From Heterohyrax brucei (lineage: Eukaryota > Chordata > Mammalia > Hyracoidea > Procaviidae): 64,000 bases of DNA. Below are positions 11,580 to 22,744 of the stretch, piece after piece. The DNA lies in contig CM053142.1 in assembly GCA_028571685.1 (NCBI GenBank), positions 126,162,796 through 126,226,795 on the forward strand. The letters run 5' to 3'. Under the pieces are notes generated by a model. That model saw only the letters and a program-made list of their open reading frames with translations, searched no databases and was not told the DNA's origin. Each line of letters opens with the position of its first letter. The stretch's first letter is position 1. The translations under genes and the position numbers were made by a program.

Positions 11580-13112
11580 GACAGGTTTCAAGTGAGGGTA
11601 ACTGGCAGAAGACTTAGCAGAATAGAGTCAGGAAGTCAGGTGGCCCAAGTTTGCAGGAAAAAAACTGCCTACAGGGTCTCAAGGCGGATACAAACTGTGT
11701 TTATATACAGTATGACACTCATCTTCAAGACTTGCTGGGTTTTCCAAACACTATTTTGACTTCAACAAAAGCTTTTCCCTTGCATAAATTTTTATCCTGG
11801 GAGCTCATGAACTATCATACACACCCTTGAAATTCTATAAACAAATTTGCTTTGTGGTTCGTGAACCTTCGGTTGGGGCGGGGGTGCACACTTTGAATGC
11901 AAACTCAAAGGACACGTGACTCCCTTTTCCCCTAAAAAAGTGTTGCAGTTCTCTCCTTTCCCACATAAGTCTTAAAACAACAAAACTGTCGTGGCAGTCA
12001 AGCAGCAGAAGAGCCGGCCCTCGGATGTGAGCATGCCTCTGAGTCAGCGCAACAAGCTCCCCACAGTCACCAGGTGGGGAAAGCCTTTGGAATTTCTTTG
12101 TCAAAATTGATTGGAAATGGCAATGCGGTTTCTGACTCATCTCTGAATGTGAGTCTTGCTTGCATACCTGTCTCTACAACAGTAGTCACTGAAGTTCCAA
12201 CTTTAAACACTAAAAACGGTGATTTTTACAATAACCCCTGAACTACTGAGCTTCCCACTGTCCGAAAAAGCCAAGTTGCAGCGGAAACAAAGCCACAGCT
12301 CTGGAGCCCGCTAAGTTTTGCTGTAGTACTGCCCTCTACTGGCGACTTCCAAGCTACTCTCGTGCCGAGTCTTTATCCTGCCAAAGCGATTTTACAGTTA
12401 TGATTTTGCTTTTTGATTGATGTAGAGAACCTCTATAGAGATTTCAGACTCCAAAGAGGATAAAAAACAAAAACAAAAAAAAGGCTGGCAACTATAGAAC
12501 AAAAGAAAAACAGTACCAAGATTTCAACAATATTAAGAAACTACAATATATTTTAATTTAACACATTGCTGATACTCATGAAAAATATGTTAGTCTTAGA
12601 TAATTAAGATTCAGGATGTCTTTAATGTGGTGTATATGAAACGACAGTGGATAAGCAGAAGAATCCAGATACTAGAAGATTTTTTAAATTGTTCCTACAG
12701 AAATGTAAAAAGGAAACAAAAGCCTTGAAAACAGGTTTGTCTTCGTTAAAAGTAATTACCGCTGACAGGGTGTGTGTGGAAAGTGTTTTTCGGGAAAAGT
12801 TTTGCAAACATAGTGACAGGATTGTGGCTGAATAAGCTGGGAACTGGAACTGAATGGCTGCTCACATGTCCGGTGAAGACAAGAAAGAGAAATCAAGGCC
12901 TCCAGCGAGGCCGCTCCTGCCCTTGTTTAACTGGAAAACAGTAGAATAAAAGGGGACTTGTACAGTTACTTCGTGAGCCCATGGCAATGACCACAATATC
13001 AGAAAGTACCTTTGTTTCCTAATGTTTCAGCAACTCCCTTTACTACTGTTTTCCTTCTCTTTCCTCAGTTTTTTGTTCTCTTTGACGTTTCTTCCTTTCC
13101 TCTTTCACTGAC
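11580..13112. other. Intergenic DNA, mostly non-repetitive
   Basis: I recognise no transposon or gene. Two AP-1-type sites stand out, TGAGTCAGC (12041-12049) and TGACTCA (12133-12139). The minus-strand open frame 11835-12140 and the paired opposite-strand frames at 12622-12835 show no known motif. Confidence 0.5.
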
Positions 13113-13224
13113 ACCACCCACTGCCATCGAGTGGATTCTGACTCACAGCGCCACTGACGGATTTGAACTGTTGACCTTTTGGTTAGCAGTCTAACCCTTA
13201 CCCACTGCGACACTGGGGTTTCCC
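13113..13224 (-). mobile_element. AfroSINE with internal deletion
   Basis: CACTGCCATCGAGTGGATTC and TGACTCACAGCGCCACTGAC pass straight to GGATTTGAACTGTTGACC and GGTTAGCAGTC. About 50 bases between tail and head are absent. Confidence 0.85.
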
Positions 13225-13254
13225 TTAAAATACATCTAATTCCACATCTAGGGG

Positions 13255-13596
13255 TGGGAGAAGACAGTGCTTTAGTGGTAGAATTCTTGCTTTTCGTGCC
13301 GGAGAGCTCACTTGGATTCCTGGACAACGCCCCTAGGAAGCCAACACCTGCCCTGCAGTGGAGGCTTGCACGTTGCTGTGACGCTGAACAGGCTTAGGCT
13401 GCGCTTCCAGACTAAGACGGGCCAGAAAGAGAGGTATGACAATCTACTTCTGAAAATCAGTCAATGAAAACTCTATGGCTCATGATAATCTGATTAGCAG
13501 GTGATCCTAGGGATGGCTGGGATTGGGTATGGTTTCATTCCTTTGTACACGGGGTTGCCGTGAGTTGGAGGGCTGACTCAACAGCTGTGAACAGCA
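13255..13596 (+). mobile_element. tRNA-Gly-headed SINE with RTE-like tail
   Basis: The head GTGCTTTAGTGGTAGAATTC matches the 5' half of tRNA-Gly (GGTGGTTCAGTGGTAGAATTC type), with an A box and a B-box-like GGATTCC near 13313. The body (GTGGAGGCTTGCACGTTGCT, GACGCTGAACAGGCTTAGGC, TCTACTTCTGAAAATCAGTC) is unlike the common AfroSINE. The end (TTGTACACGGGGTTGCCGTG, AGTTGGAGGGCTGACTC) is the same kind of tail as RTE and AfroSINE. A distinct SINE family sharing a mobilisation tail. Confidence 0.7.
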
Positions 13597-15509
13597 GTGA
13601 CAAGTTCCACATCTGCGCACATTGCTTTGTACTGACAGGAGGAAAGAGCTGAAAGGAATTCTCTCCTTTTCTATGCTTTTCCCCACTCTTCTTTCTTTTA
13701 ATCCAGCAAAACACCTTACTTTTGGCTTGGCTTCCATTAAAACTTAGAAGACTGGTCACAGTTGGCCATCCTTTTTATCGTCACCTTCCTGAGTACTCAG
13801 GACATATGGATAGTCAGGGTAAGTTATCATCACAATCTGAGGCTGAGTCAGCAAGCCCAGACCAGATAGTAAAGACTTCTTGGTTGATTAATGAAAGTAT
13901 GTGTTGCTGTTCCTTTCTTCCATTACTTAAAGGGCAGGAGAAAGAAAGAAAATACTGCTCACACTGCCATATACCTGAGATGCCAGCCGCCCCTTGTCCT
14001 TCCTTTGAGGTCATAAACCCTCCTGGGCCCTCCAAAAAAAAAAAAGTCTACTCACAGGAGTTAGGAAAGGTTTCAAAGGAGACAGAAGAGAAGTTTACAA
14101 TGTGAACTCAAAATGAACACCCTGAGAGACTTTCCTTATGTGCTTTTCTCCATTGTCCCAAGCTCTGCAGGTGCCTCTTTTCCACCAGGCAATGTCCATC
14201 CTCTTGGCGCCCTTCTCTGTTACATCCGGCAATCCCTTCCTCCCCCAGGGACGCACAACTGAAAGCCCTATAGGTAACCAGCTCAATTCTACCCCGTGTA
14301 TCTCATCAGAATGTCTTCCAAACATTTCATGTCTTCCCCAAGAATTTTCTTACCAGCTGCTAGTGGTGAATATTTTTTTCAATGTTGCTAGAATTCTCAT
14401 TAGTAGTTTTGACACACTTATAGAAAAAAAAATTTAAAGCAAGGTATCTCTGCAGTAGCCTTTGGTCCTAATTTTTTGGAAATTAATTCCCTGAGGACAT
14501 AGCCAAGAAACATTTCTTCCTTTCCTCAATATCATCCATCATTTATAAAAAATAAGCATGACTGCAGAGGTTGAACTTTGATAAGGTGAAACATCATTGC
14601 TCTTGGAGAACAGTCGTGCTTTTTTTTTTACAACTAAAAATAACATTAAAAAAAACTATTTAAAATCATTTTTTAAGTTGTCCAAAGACAAATTTACTTA
14701 CTAGACTAGATGGTTAGAAACGCATGCCACAGAAATTGACCTCGTTTTTGACAAGCATAGTAGAAAAATTATGCAGATAATTCACTGTATCAGCATTAAT
14801 AGTTTCCTGTTGAACCTTGTGATTCCACATCAGTTTAGCCCTATGCAATTTGGCCAAAAATGTTAACTGGAATTCTAGATCTCACCAACGGGAGTATAAA
14901 ATGAGATCACATTTATTTATTAATTTCTAATTTAAGAAAATATTAACTCCCTGTCCTGCTTAGCTGCAGGAGTTTCAGGCTCTGGACAAATTCCTTTCCT
15001 CACTATTTCTGGAATTCAGGACTCTCCCCCAGTTGTCTGTGGCCTCAGCCACTCATCTGTCTCCAGACCCATCCCGTCTCTCATCCTTGTGCACAGGCTG
15101 CCGATGGCTCTGCTGCAGACCACCTTCTGCAGTCTCTGAACTCTATCAGTCTCTGGCTACTGCTGCATATCCCTAGTCTGCTTCAAGTGAAGCACAAGCA
15201 GATTTCCTTCCCTTCAGTTCTCTCATGACACAGCTCAGCCAAATTGCAACTTTCAGCAAAGATTCCTCTTGAAAGTCCAGGAAAATGGAAAAGGCATTAC
15301 AACACCAACAGTGCCTCAAAGCTGCCACTTAATGTGGTAACTCCCAGAGACCAACTGTGCAGGTAGACCTCAGCTTCCTTATAATACTCAGATACACCTC
15401 CAGCTACAGGGTATAAAAATCTCTGCCCACCAAAGGAACAATAACATTCAATTTCCTTAACCAAATCACCATAGACACTATCCATTCATTTCATAAAATG
15501 AATGACCTG
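13597..15509. other. Intergenic DNA without a recognisable gene
   Basis: No transposon I can name and no coding exon. Contains the GATA/MARE cluster at 13823-13853. Overlapping frames on both strands (13722-14105 plus, 13814-14035 minus, 14095-14325 minus, 14138-14437 plus) contradict each other and show no domains. Confidence 0.5.
13823..13853. promoter_or_regulatory. GATA site next to a MAF/NF-E2 recognition element
   Basis: TTATC (GATA on the minus strand, about 13824-13828) lies 12 bp from GGCTGAGTCAGCA (13841-13853). The latter fits the 13-bp MARE TGCTGAGTCAGCA at 12 positions and contains an antioxidant-response core TGACTCAGC on the minus strand. Such pairs mark erythroid enhancers such as the globin locus control region. 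Motif presence is seen; enhancer activity is not shown. Confidence 0.3.
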
Positions 15510-15830
15510 CTGCTGCTGCCAGCCTAGAAAACACTACTGAGGTCAACTCTTCTGACAAAAATAAATGAGATTCGGGGACACAATGTGACCATATGGTGAG
15601 TGTACTTTATGGTTCTATGCATTTATAGGAGGCTGTCCTACTGGTCTCTTTCTAGATAGGAGAGAAAAGAGTAGAGAGGAGGGCCCAGGAGCTTGTTAAG
15701 TGGATGTGATAAGTAAATAATCAAAAGGGGCAGTGTGCTGTCACGGGGCAAGGAGAGCAGAGGAGCTGCAGACAGGCGGGCGTGCAAAATTGATTTGTAC
15801 TGAATACTTTCACTTAATCACAATAAGAAA
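15510..15830 (+). mobile_element. L1 3' UTR end fragment
   Basis: Shares its order of phrases with the L1 ends at 52600-52850 and 61850-62090: GGGGACACAATGTGACCATA, GTGTACTTTATGGTTCTATG, GTGTGCTGTCACGGGGCAAG, and ATTGATTTGTACTGAATACT. Belongs to the same afrotherian L1 3'-end family. Confidence 0.75.
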
Positions 15831-15959
15831 ATGGAAAAAGAAAAAAGGTTTATTTTAAAAAGTTACTTTTCTATTTAATATTTATCAAATTTTCTTATGT
15901 CATTGTCATCATTAAACTCTTAAAGCCTTAAGGTAACAAGAATATATGTATGTGTGATT

Positions 15960-17405
15960 CTTAACCACTGTGGGTGGAAATGGAAAATGGTACAGCCATT
16001 GTGGCAGTATGGTGTTTCCTCAAAAATCTAAAAGCTGAATTACCATATGATCCAGCAATTCCACTTCTAGGCATAGCCACAAAAGACTTGAAAGCAGAGA
16101 CCAAACAGATGCTTATATGCCAATGCTCACTGCAGCATTATCGACAGTGGTCAAAAGGAGGAAACAACCTACCTGTCCATCAGTAGATGAATGGATAAAC
16201 ACAATGTCATACCTCCACACATGGAATACTACTCAGCCAGTAAGAGAAATAAGTATTGATACACACTACGAAATAGATGAAACCTGAAGACATTATGCTA
16301 AGTGAAATCAGTCAACCACAAAACCACAAGTATTGTACCACCTCACTTACATAAATAGACAAGAACTGGCATGGGTGTAGAGACCAAAGTTTATTATCAG
16401 TTACCAGGAATCACAGGGAGGGAAAAGTGGAGGGATTATTGCTTAAGGAGTACTGACTTTCAGTTTATAGTGATAAAAAATCACATTAAGGGTATGGTTG
16501 CACAGTCTATTAATATAATTGCTGTCAGTAAGGCATACACGGATAAAAAACTTAATTGGCAAAAGTCATGTGATGAATATATTTACAAAAATGGCATGCA
16601 CAAACACGCAAAAAAGGAGACGCTGCTGAGGCTCCTTTTTGAAGAGCCAAACACCTCTTGAGATTTGATTCCTTGATTTGAATGATTAGGCCATGGTTTC
16701 ATGGGTCAGCCCAGGTAAGTAGCGTAATACAATATTTAGTGCTGCTCCTCTACCTGCTAGTTCACTGCATAGTGCCTGAGGTCTCAAAACTTTGTGGCAG
16801 CCATCCAGACACAACAATTAGTCTTTATTCACCTGGAGCAACAGAAGGAGAATCAGGAAAAGGAAGGGGAAATAAAATGTGATAATAATTACCACCATGA
16901 ACAACTCCTACCTTTGCTGGGACCAGAAGAACTGGATGGAGTCTAGGTACCATTACTCAATGTTTTGATCCAAGATTGTAAAGACAAATCCTCATCAAGA
17001 GGGGAATGCAGAACAGGATTTCAAAATCGCATGGAATTTAGACTGCCTGGAGCCATGAAGGGTGGATAAACCCCTGAAACTACTGCCCCCAAATCATCTT
17101 TAAGCTTTAAACTAAAAATATCCTCTCAAGTTTTAAAACCAGACAGCACTTTAGCTTAACCGGTCAAGAATGTCTGCCTCGAACATAATGTTGTTTTAAG
17201 AACTATATGGAATCAAGCTGACATCAGCAATTAGATAGGAATCTTTGGGGACAGTAAGTTCACGGTAACAGGGGAGGAACAAGAAAATGAGGTGAGAAGG
17301 GCTGCACAACTTGCAGAATGTACCCAGTGTCACTGAACTGTACAGGTAGAAGTCGTTGCATTGGTGCGTGCTATGCTGCATATATCCTTAACAATAAAAA
17401 ACAAT
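15960..17405 (+). mobile_element. L1 LINE: ORF2 C-terminus and 3' UTR
   Basis: The open frame at 15974-16186 contains LPYDPAIPLLGIATKDLKAE, the hallmark of the L1 ORF2 C-terminal region, followed by TTATGCTAAGTGAAATCAG (coding for the last ORF2 motif). The 3' UTR runs through TGAGGTCTCAAAACTTTGTG and ends near CCTTAACAATAAAAAACAAT at 17390. A second L1 3'-UTR type in the window, shared with 39485-40185. Broken by stops and 5'-truncated. Confidence 0.8.
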
Positions 17406-18126
17406 TTTTAAAAGAATCAAGTCAGGCATCAGACTGGACTTACTCTCCGGCTTTGAAGACTAGCAAACACAGATCTCACTCCTTAGAGACTAAGTTAGCA
17501 AAAGTCCTAATGTCTAATCTCTCCTCGATCAATGCCAAGTTGCATCCAGCATTTGTATTGCTGCCACTGCCTGTCTAAAGCAGCACACAATTGCTCCTCA
17601 CAGTCTTCCCTGAGTAATGCTATCGGTAAGAACCCCGGGTGACATGGGGTGGTGGCTACAGAAAGGGGAAGAACCCATTTGCCTTTCTGTTCTCTAGCAT
17701 CGATAACTTACACATACCATGTGGTTTCAAAGTATCCCGGAAACAGACCTTGTTATCAAGCAGATTGGAAAAATATGCAGACAAGTCAAAACACTTGCAT
17801 TAATACAGTCTTAGGGATTTACACGGTATCAAGAGAAGTCCCCTAAGGCAGATGTACTCGTATCTGTTTCTTCTGACTCATTTCCTCTGGAGAAGCAGCT
17901 TAGAATAATTCAGGCAAAAGGCCATGAAATCATCGTTTTGGTAACAGGAACCTGGTTGGTAGAGGTGGAACTGCCAAATTAAATTCTATGTGTGGTGCTT
18001 TCTTGAGGAGTCACAGTTCATGTTTTGTTGGTGATAGTGTACTCTACTTACAAGGAAAAATGTATTTTAAGCTTTTACTTAAAGATAAAAATTCAGAAGC
18101 TCATTTAAAGTTGACTAATTAGAATG
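17406..18126. other. Intergenic DNA without a recognisable gene
   Basis: Nothing I can assign. The open frame at 17649-17846 and the frame 17318-17578 that starts inside the L1 tail show no known motif. Confidence 0.55.
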
Positions 18127-18297
18127 AGGAAACCCTGGTTGTTGCAGGGCATTAAGTGCTACATCTGCTAACCAAAAGGTTGGAGGTTCAAGAAATCTGC
18201 TCCTCAGAAACTCTACGGGGCAGTTCTACTCTGACCTCCAGGGTTGCTAAGAGTCAGACCTGACTCGATGGCAGTGGGTTTATTTTATTTTTTTAAA
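18127..18297 (+). mobile_element. AfroSINE, sense orientation
   Basis: Head AAACCCTGGTTGTTGCAGGG and GCTAACCAAAAGGTTGGAGG; tail GGGGCAGTTCTACTCTGACC and GACTCGATGGCAGTGGGTTT. Flanked by AATTAGA on both sides (about 18117 and 18297), a possible short duplication. Confidence 0.9.
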
Positions 18298-18689
18298 TTA
18301 GAGCAAATAGACTAAGAGTCATCTCGTACTTAATTTAAAAAATTTCATCATAAAAATACATTTTGGAAGGTCATAGCGCATAGTATTTTTTCCTGACAAC
18401 AAATCTGCTAGAGACATACAGTGCTGTACAGCTGTGGTCAGCTATAAGTCTTACGTCCCTATGAGATGCTTAGACTTATTTGTGGTCACCCCATCAGTGT
18501 CAACACTGAATTTCTCCTATGTTTTTCTTCAGCACTGCCTGAAAAAATCTAACTAGTTGTAAAAAAACAACCAAAACAAGTAGCACTTTTCAGATGCTGC
18601 TTTCAAAAACTGGGTCAGTGACCACGGGGGTATGTCCTGGCTTCCTGAGGCACAGGGGAGAAAAGCTGACTAACGCAGAATCCAGGAGG

Positions 18690-18800
18690 CGAGTAATGGA
18701 AGCTAAAGAAGGAAGAAGAAGAAAGAAAGGGAGAGCAGAAGAAGGATGGACAGAAACAAAAATTGAAGTGAGCCAGCAGTTATTAAGAGAGAAAATTAAT
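18690..18800 (+). repeat. Purine-rich stretch
   Basis: GAA/AGA-dominated run (AAAGAAGGAAGAAGAAGAAA and following). It creates a lysine- and glutamate-rich open frame at 18594-18836 that I attribute to composition. Confidence 0.55.
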
Positions 18801-19453
18801 TATGTGGAAAGAGAAAAGGGAATAATATTTTCATAAAAGTGTCTGTGGTAAGAGGAAGAAGTGGCTGTTTTGTTTAAAATTTGTGGTTAAACCAAAGAGG
18901 CATAAATTTTCATAAATTCACATACATTTCTTTTAAAAATCACTAGTCTGGAAGATGCTTAAAAAAAACTACATTTTAAAAACTGGTAAAATGGGGCTTT
19001 GAACTGGTTGGAAATGGTTGTCATGAGTCATGGAAACAAGGATAGCCTACATGTTGCACAGCAACCAAATCTCTTGCCCTTAGGATTCTGATCTCAGTAG
19101 GAAACAGGAGTGCCTCATTTGAAGATGGCAGTGACACACATTCACAGTGGCATAGTCGATTGCCATCTTTCAGCAGGGCATGCTGTTTCCTATTTGGGTC
19201 AAAATCTGAGGGGCACGATATGTGGTTGCTATGCAACATGTTTGATGCCCTTGTTCCTGTCTGCCATGACTAAACCATTTCAAATTAGTACAAAGCCCTG
19301 AAATAAAAGCAACAGAATCAAGAATATATCTTGCCATTTCTACAAGAATTATACCTCAGGTAAGAAAATACAAAGGAAGTGAAGCTTCTCTTTTATTCTG
19401 GCTAATAAATGCAAAAGGAATGTCACCATTTTGTAACCTCTAATGCCTGATAG

Positions 19454-19668
19454 TAACAACAAATAACTCAGTTGACACTGATTCTAGAGCATAGTGATCC
19501 CATGTGTGTCAGAGTAGAACTATGTGCTCCATAGGGCTTTCAATGGCTGTAACCTTTCAAAGTCTTATTGCCAGGGTTTTCTTCCACGGTGCGTCTGGGT
19601 AGATTTGAAGCACCAACTTTTGGATTAGCAGCTGAGCACTTAACAGTATCTTGTACCCAGGGACTCCT
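19454..19668 (-). mobile_element. AfroSINE, longer variant
   Basis: Begins AGTAACAACAAATAACTCAG, includes CATGTGTGTCAGAGTAGAAC and GGGCTTTCAATGGCTGTAAC, and ends in the head at GTACCCAGGGACTCC. Same subtype as the copies at 4288 and 47744. Confidence 0.85.
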
Positions 19669-19829
19669 ATCCTAAATGCTGGCTGCTTTCTAATCAAGGT
19701 AGACAATATTGTGCCCCCCAAACAAAACAATACTGAATCTGACCAAATCTCTTGATCTAACCCTCAATTTACAAGGAAAAACGGAGGGCCCAGAAAAACA
19801 TGATAAATGATGGCAGAACCCTGACTGCA

Positions 19830-20360
19830 AAAACTTTCTAGGAAAAATGAACTAAATACTTCAATCAAAAGACAGAGATTGTCAAATTGGAGGACAGCCA
19901 TTTGTTGCTTCTTCCCCATCCCCCATTATCCAGTTTTTTAAATTAGTTCTTACCATATACTCTTCAAAGATACAAACAGATTAAAAATAGAAGAATGGAA
20001 AAAGGCATATAAAGCTAAAAATAAGCAAAAGCATAAAAGCAAAAGCATAGTAGAAAGACTAGAAAAATATCAGGCAAAATGGACTTGAAAGCAAATCGTA
20101 CTAGAGACAGAGCAGGACGCTTCATAATGATACACAAGGTTAACACATCAGAAGGACATAAACTCACATAGCCTTACTAAAAGGGCCTCAAGATGCACAG
20201 TGTAAAACCTGACAAATGACGAAGTAGGCCAGTCACAGCTGGAAATTTTAAACATATCTCTCAATAACTGATAAACTAAAAAAAAAAAAAATCAGTAAGC
20301 CCACAGAAGAACCAAAATGACATTACCAATCAACCATAAAAACTTGGAAACAAAGAACCA
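19830..20360 (+). mobile_element. Old L1 ORF2 fragment
   Basis: Translation in pieces gives L1-like ORF2 text (around 19860 'TSIKRQRLSNW', later 'DTNRLKIEEWKKAYKAK'), with jumps in frame. An ancient, heavily decayed L1 in sense orientation. Assignment rests on amino-acid pattern memory. Confidence 0.45.
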
Positions 20361-20522
20361 CAAAGATGCAATAAGAGTGGCTGGGTCCATTAAGCCTTTA
20401 TCTACCTTCTGTCCTAAACCAGTTATTTTAAGTACTGTTCAGATTTAATGGACAATGCACAAGTCTGGCTCAGATGTGGCTGAGCAGAGTGCCAAGTTTA
20501 AGAGAAAAGTAATCCATCTTTT

Positions 20523-20708
20523 GAAGGAGGCACAGTAGTTAAGTGCTCAGCTGCTAACCAAAAGGTCTGTTGTTGGAGTTCACCAGGAGGTCCTCAGTCT
20601 GCTCCTGTAGAAATTTATCACCGCAGAGGCCTTATAGGGCAGTTCTGCTCTGTCCTGTAGGGTTGCTATGAGTTGGGATTGACTCAACAGCATGAAGTTT
20701 GGTTTGGT
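20523..20708 (+). mobile_element. AfroSINE with perfect 11-bp target-site duplication
   Basis: Flanked by ATCCATCTTTT at 20512-20522 and 20709-20719. Head GGCACAGTAGTTAAGTGCTC, B-box region GGTCTGTTGTTGGAGTTCAC, tail GGGCAGTTCTGCTCTGTCCT and TTGGGATTGACTCAACAGCA. The exact duplication marks a relatively recent insertion. Confidence 0.95.
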
Positions 20709-20744
20709 ATCCATCTTTTACTTATACAGCTTTCACACTCAATT

Positions 20745-20875
20745 AAGCTTACAAAAGCCTTTGTTCCAATGACCTCATTTCATCCTTACACTATCCTTTG
20801 AAAAAGACAAGTCTCCTCATCCCCATTTTACAGACAAGAATGTCAAGCTCAGAGGCTGACTTGACAAAGAAACAG
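20745..20875 (-). repeat. MIR fragment
   Basis: TCATTTCATCCTTACACTAT, CCTCATCCCCATTTTACAGA and AGCTCAGAGGCTGACTTGAC are the reverse complement of the MIR core ('TAAAATGGGGATGAGGA'). Confidence 0.7.
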
Positions 20876-21027
20876 AATTGGAAATTTGCTGCTAGATTAA
20901 AGGGTGGACACATTTTAAAGATCACCTGAGTGAACCTTCTGGTAATATAGTAAAGAAGCAACTATTTCTTAAGTCAATTTTTCCCCATTTGTCCAAATGC
21001 ATAAAGCAGTTATTTAACGGGTATTTA

Positions 21028-21101
21028 GCCTCTCTTAGCTCAGAAGGCAGTGCATCAGTCTCACAATCTGAAGGTCCTGAGTTTGAGCCTCAGACAGGAC
21101 A
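21028..21101 (+). pseudogene. tRNA-Met (elongator) pseudogene with altered anticodon
   Basis: GCCTCTCTTAGCTCAGAAGG, the anticodon arm TCAGTCTCACAATCTGA and the T arm CTGAGTTTGAGCCTCAG follow elongator tRNA-Met very closely. The T stem pairs perfectly over 5 bp. The anticodon position reads CAC where tRNA-Met has CAT. The acceptor stem no longer pairs (GCCTCTC against ACAGGAC) and the D stem has a mismatch. No CCA follows, so it is not obviously a retrocopy of a mature tRNA. Best read as a decayed tRNA gene; transcription is unlikely but not excluded. Confidence 0.7.
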
Positions 21102-21107
21102 GTCTAT

Positions 21108-21275
21108 TGGGAAACCCAGGTGGTGTAGTGGTAAAGTGCCACATCTGCTAACCAAAAGGTCAGGAGTCCTAATCCACCAGGCGCTCCCTGGTAACTCCAT
21201 GGAGCTGTTCTACCCTACCCTGTAGGGTCACTATGACTCAGTGGCCATGGATTTGGTTTGGCTTGGCTCGTCAGT
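21108..21275 (+). mobile_element. AfroSINE, sense orientation
   Basis: Directly follows the tRNA-Met pseudogene. Head GGGAAACCCAGGTGGTGTAG and GCTAACCAAAAGGTCAGGAG; tail CTGTAGGGTCACTATGACTC and GTGGCCATGGATTTGGTTTG. Confidence 0.9.
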
Positions 21276-21975
21276 TAAGAATTAGGCTTTCTCAGACTTC
21301 CTAAAATGACCTATTCAGATTTAACAGGTTGAACCCAAGAGAAAACAAATGTTCACTCAGTGTCCAAACAGCATCCTAGACGATACAGTCCTTGTAGACT
21401 CACTAGCTAACTCAGTGTTGACTATATTCCTGGTTTTTTCATAAACAGTTATGAACCTGTGGTTTAGAAACAAATTTCAAAGTTAAAACTCTGCAGAAAA
21501 TATGCAGATTTACTCATCCAGTGTACAAAACATGCACTGTGCAAATGACTTCATCACTGATTTAGAAGATAAATGTCAGAGTAAAACGACTTTGTTCCCT
21601 GGCTTGAACTAAAATATGTTTAAAAATAAACGTGCAACTCCAATATGTCTTAAGCAAAGGCTGGTTATTTAGATACTGGATATATGCTTTATTTATGTCC
21701 CTCTCTGTCATCCACTGAAATGTTTTTCTCTGTTAGTTCCCTGGGAGACCACTTCACTCAGGCAGATTGTGGTTTTACCTAGGGGAGAAGACAAACAGAA
21801 CAACACACACATCAAGCAACATTTCTAAGCTTCTTGGCAAAACACAACAATGTGGGTTTTTTAGCTCCAATTGTTTTTCATTTTTTAACTTAAGGTCACT
21901 GTTGTAAAGTCTGTTTAGGTTTTTATAGAACCTGAGTGAACAAAAAATGCTGATGAAAATCAATTTCTATTTGAA

Positions 21976-22210
21976 TTTTTTTTTTTGCAAATCACAAGAC
22001 ATTTATTAAAGAAGAAAAACACAGGCTATCCTCAGAAACTAGGCTGGGGGTGGCGTCTCCCATCTGGTAGCTGGTCCAGTCTGAAGTCAGCAGGCCTCCT
22101 ACACAATCTTGAAGAGGCTGTCTGGTGTCTTCCAACACTGCCTGTGTGCCTGCTGTGGACATCCACAGAAATCTCCGCTCCATCAACCATTAAGAAATAG
22201 GACCAGTTTG
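21976..22210 (-). other. Possible 3' retrocopy end or distal KICS2 3' end
   Basis: On the minus strand an AATAAA (22007-22002) is followed 14 bases later by a run of 11 A residues (21986-21976). This arrangement is typical of a reverse-transcribed mRNA end. Upstream there is GC-rich, exon-like sequence (GGCCTGCTGACTTCAGACTG, GGGAGACGCCACCCCCAGCC) with open frames at 22186-21992 and 22214-22032 that match no protein I know. It could be a short retrocopy or a distal KICS2 polyadenylation region with a genomic A-run. Confidence 0.35.
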
Positions 22211-22744
22211 ACAATCATTATTTCACACAGGCTTTGACGGAGTGTAGAACAATGACAACCTGATTACCCTTTGTGGCTTATTTTTATTCTGAACCAATAA
22301 ACCTAGACAGGGATGTCTTCACTGCCTAGTATGTCTTCACTGATCCATCCAGTTACCCATGAACACCTGCTAAAGGGAAGTGTTAAGGCAGTATGTGTTC
22401 GGATGTATCCCTAGTTCTAACAATAATCTTCAGGAGACAGGCAGGAAACCAAGTTCAAATGTGCTTTACTGCTGAGAGGAACTCAAATATAAGGGGGCCT
22501 ACTGAATGTACAACTCAGTTTCAGCAAGTATAAAGCACTGAGATACTCATTTTTATTTTTAATGGGCCAGACTGCATGAGAACCCAAAGGTGGCTGAAAA
22601 AGCAAGACTGCATATTTTTTAAGTCTAAAAATAACTGGGGAATGGAGCCACACACAAACACTGATAAACAGAAAGGCAAGCAGGTATTAAGGTGAAGAAT
22701 GAAGAAACCCCACACAGTGCATTTTTGCTGGCTTCAAAACAGAA

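Noticed and set aside
13260-13330. Functional tRNA-Gly gene
   Set aside because: Only the 5' half fits tRNA-Gly and the molecule continues into a long SINE body with an RTE tail.
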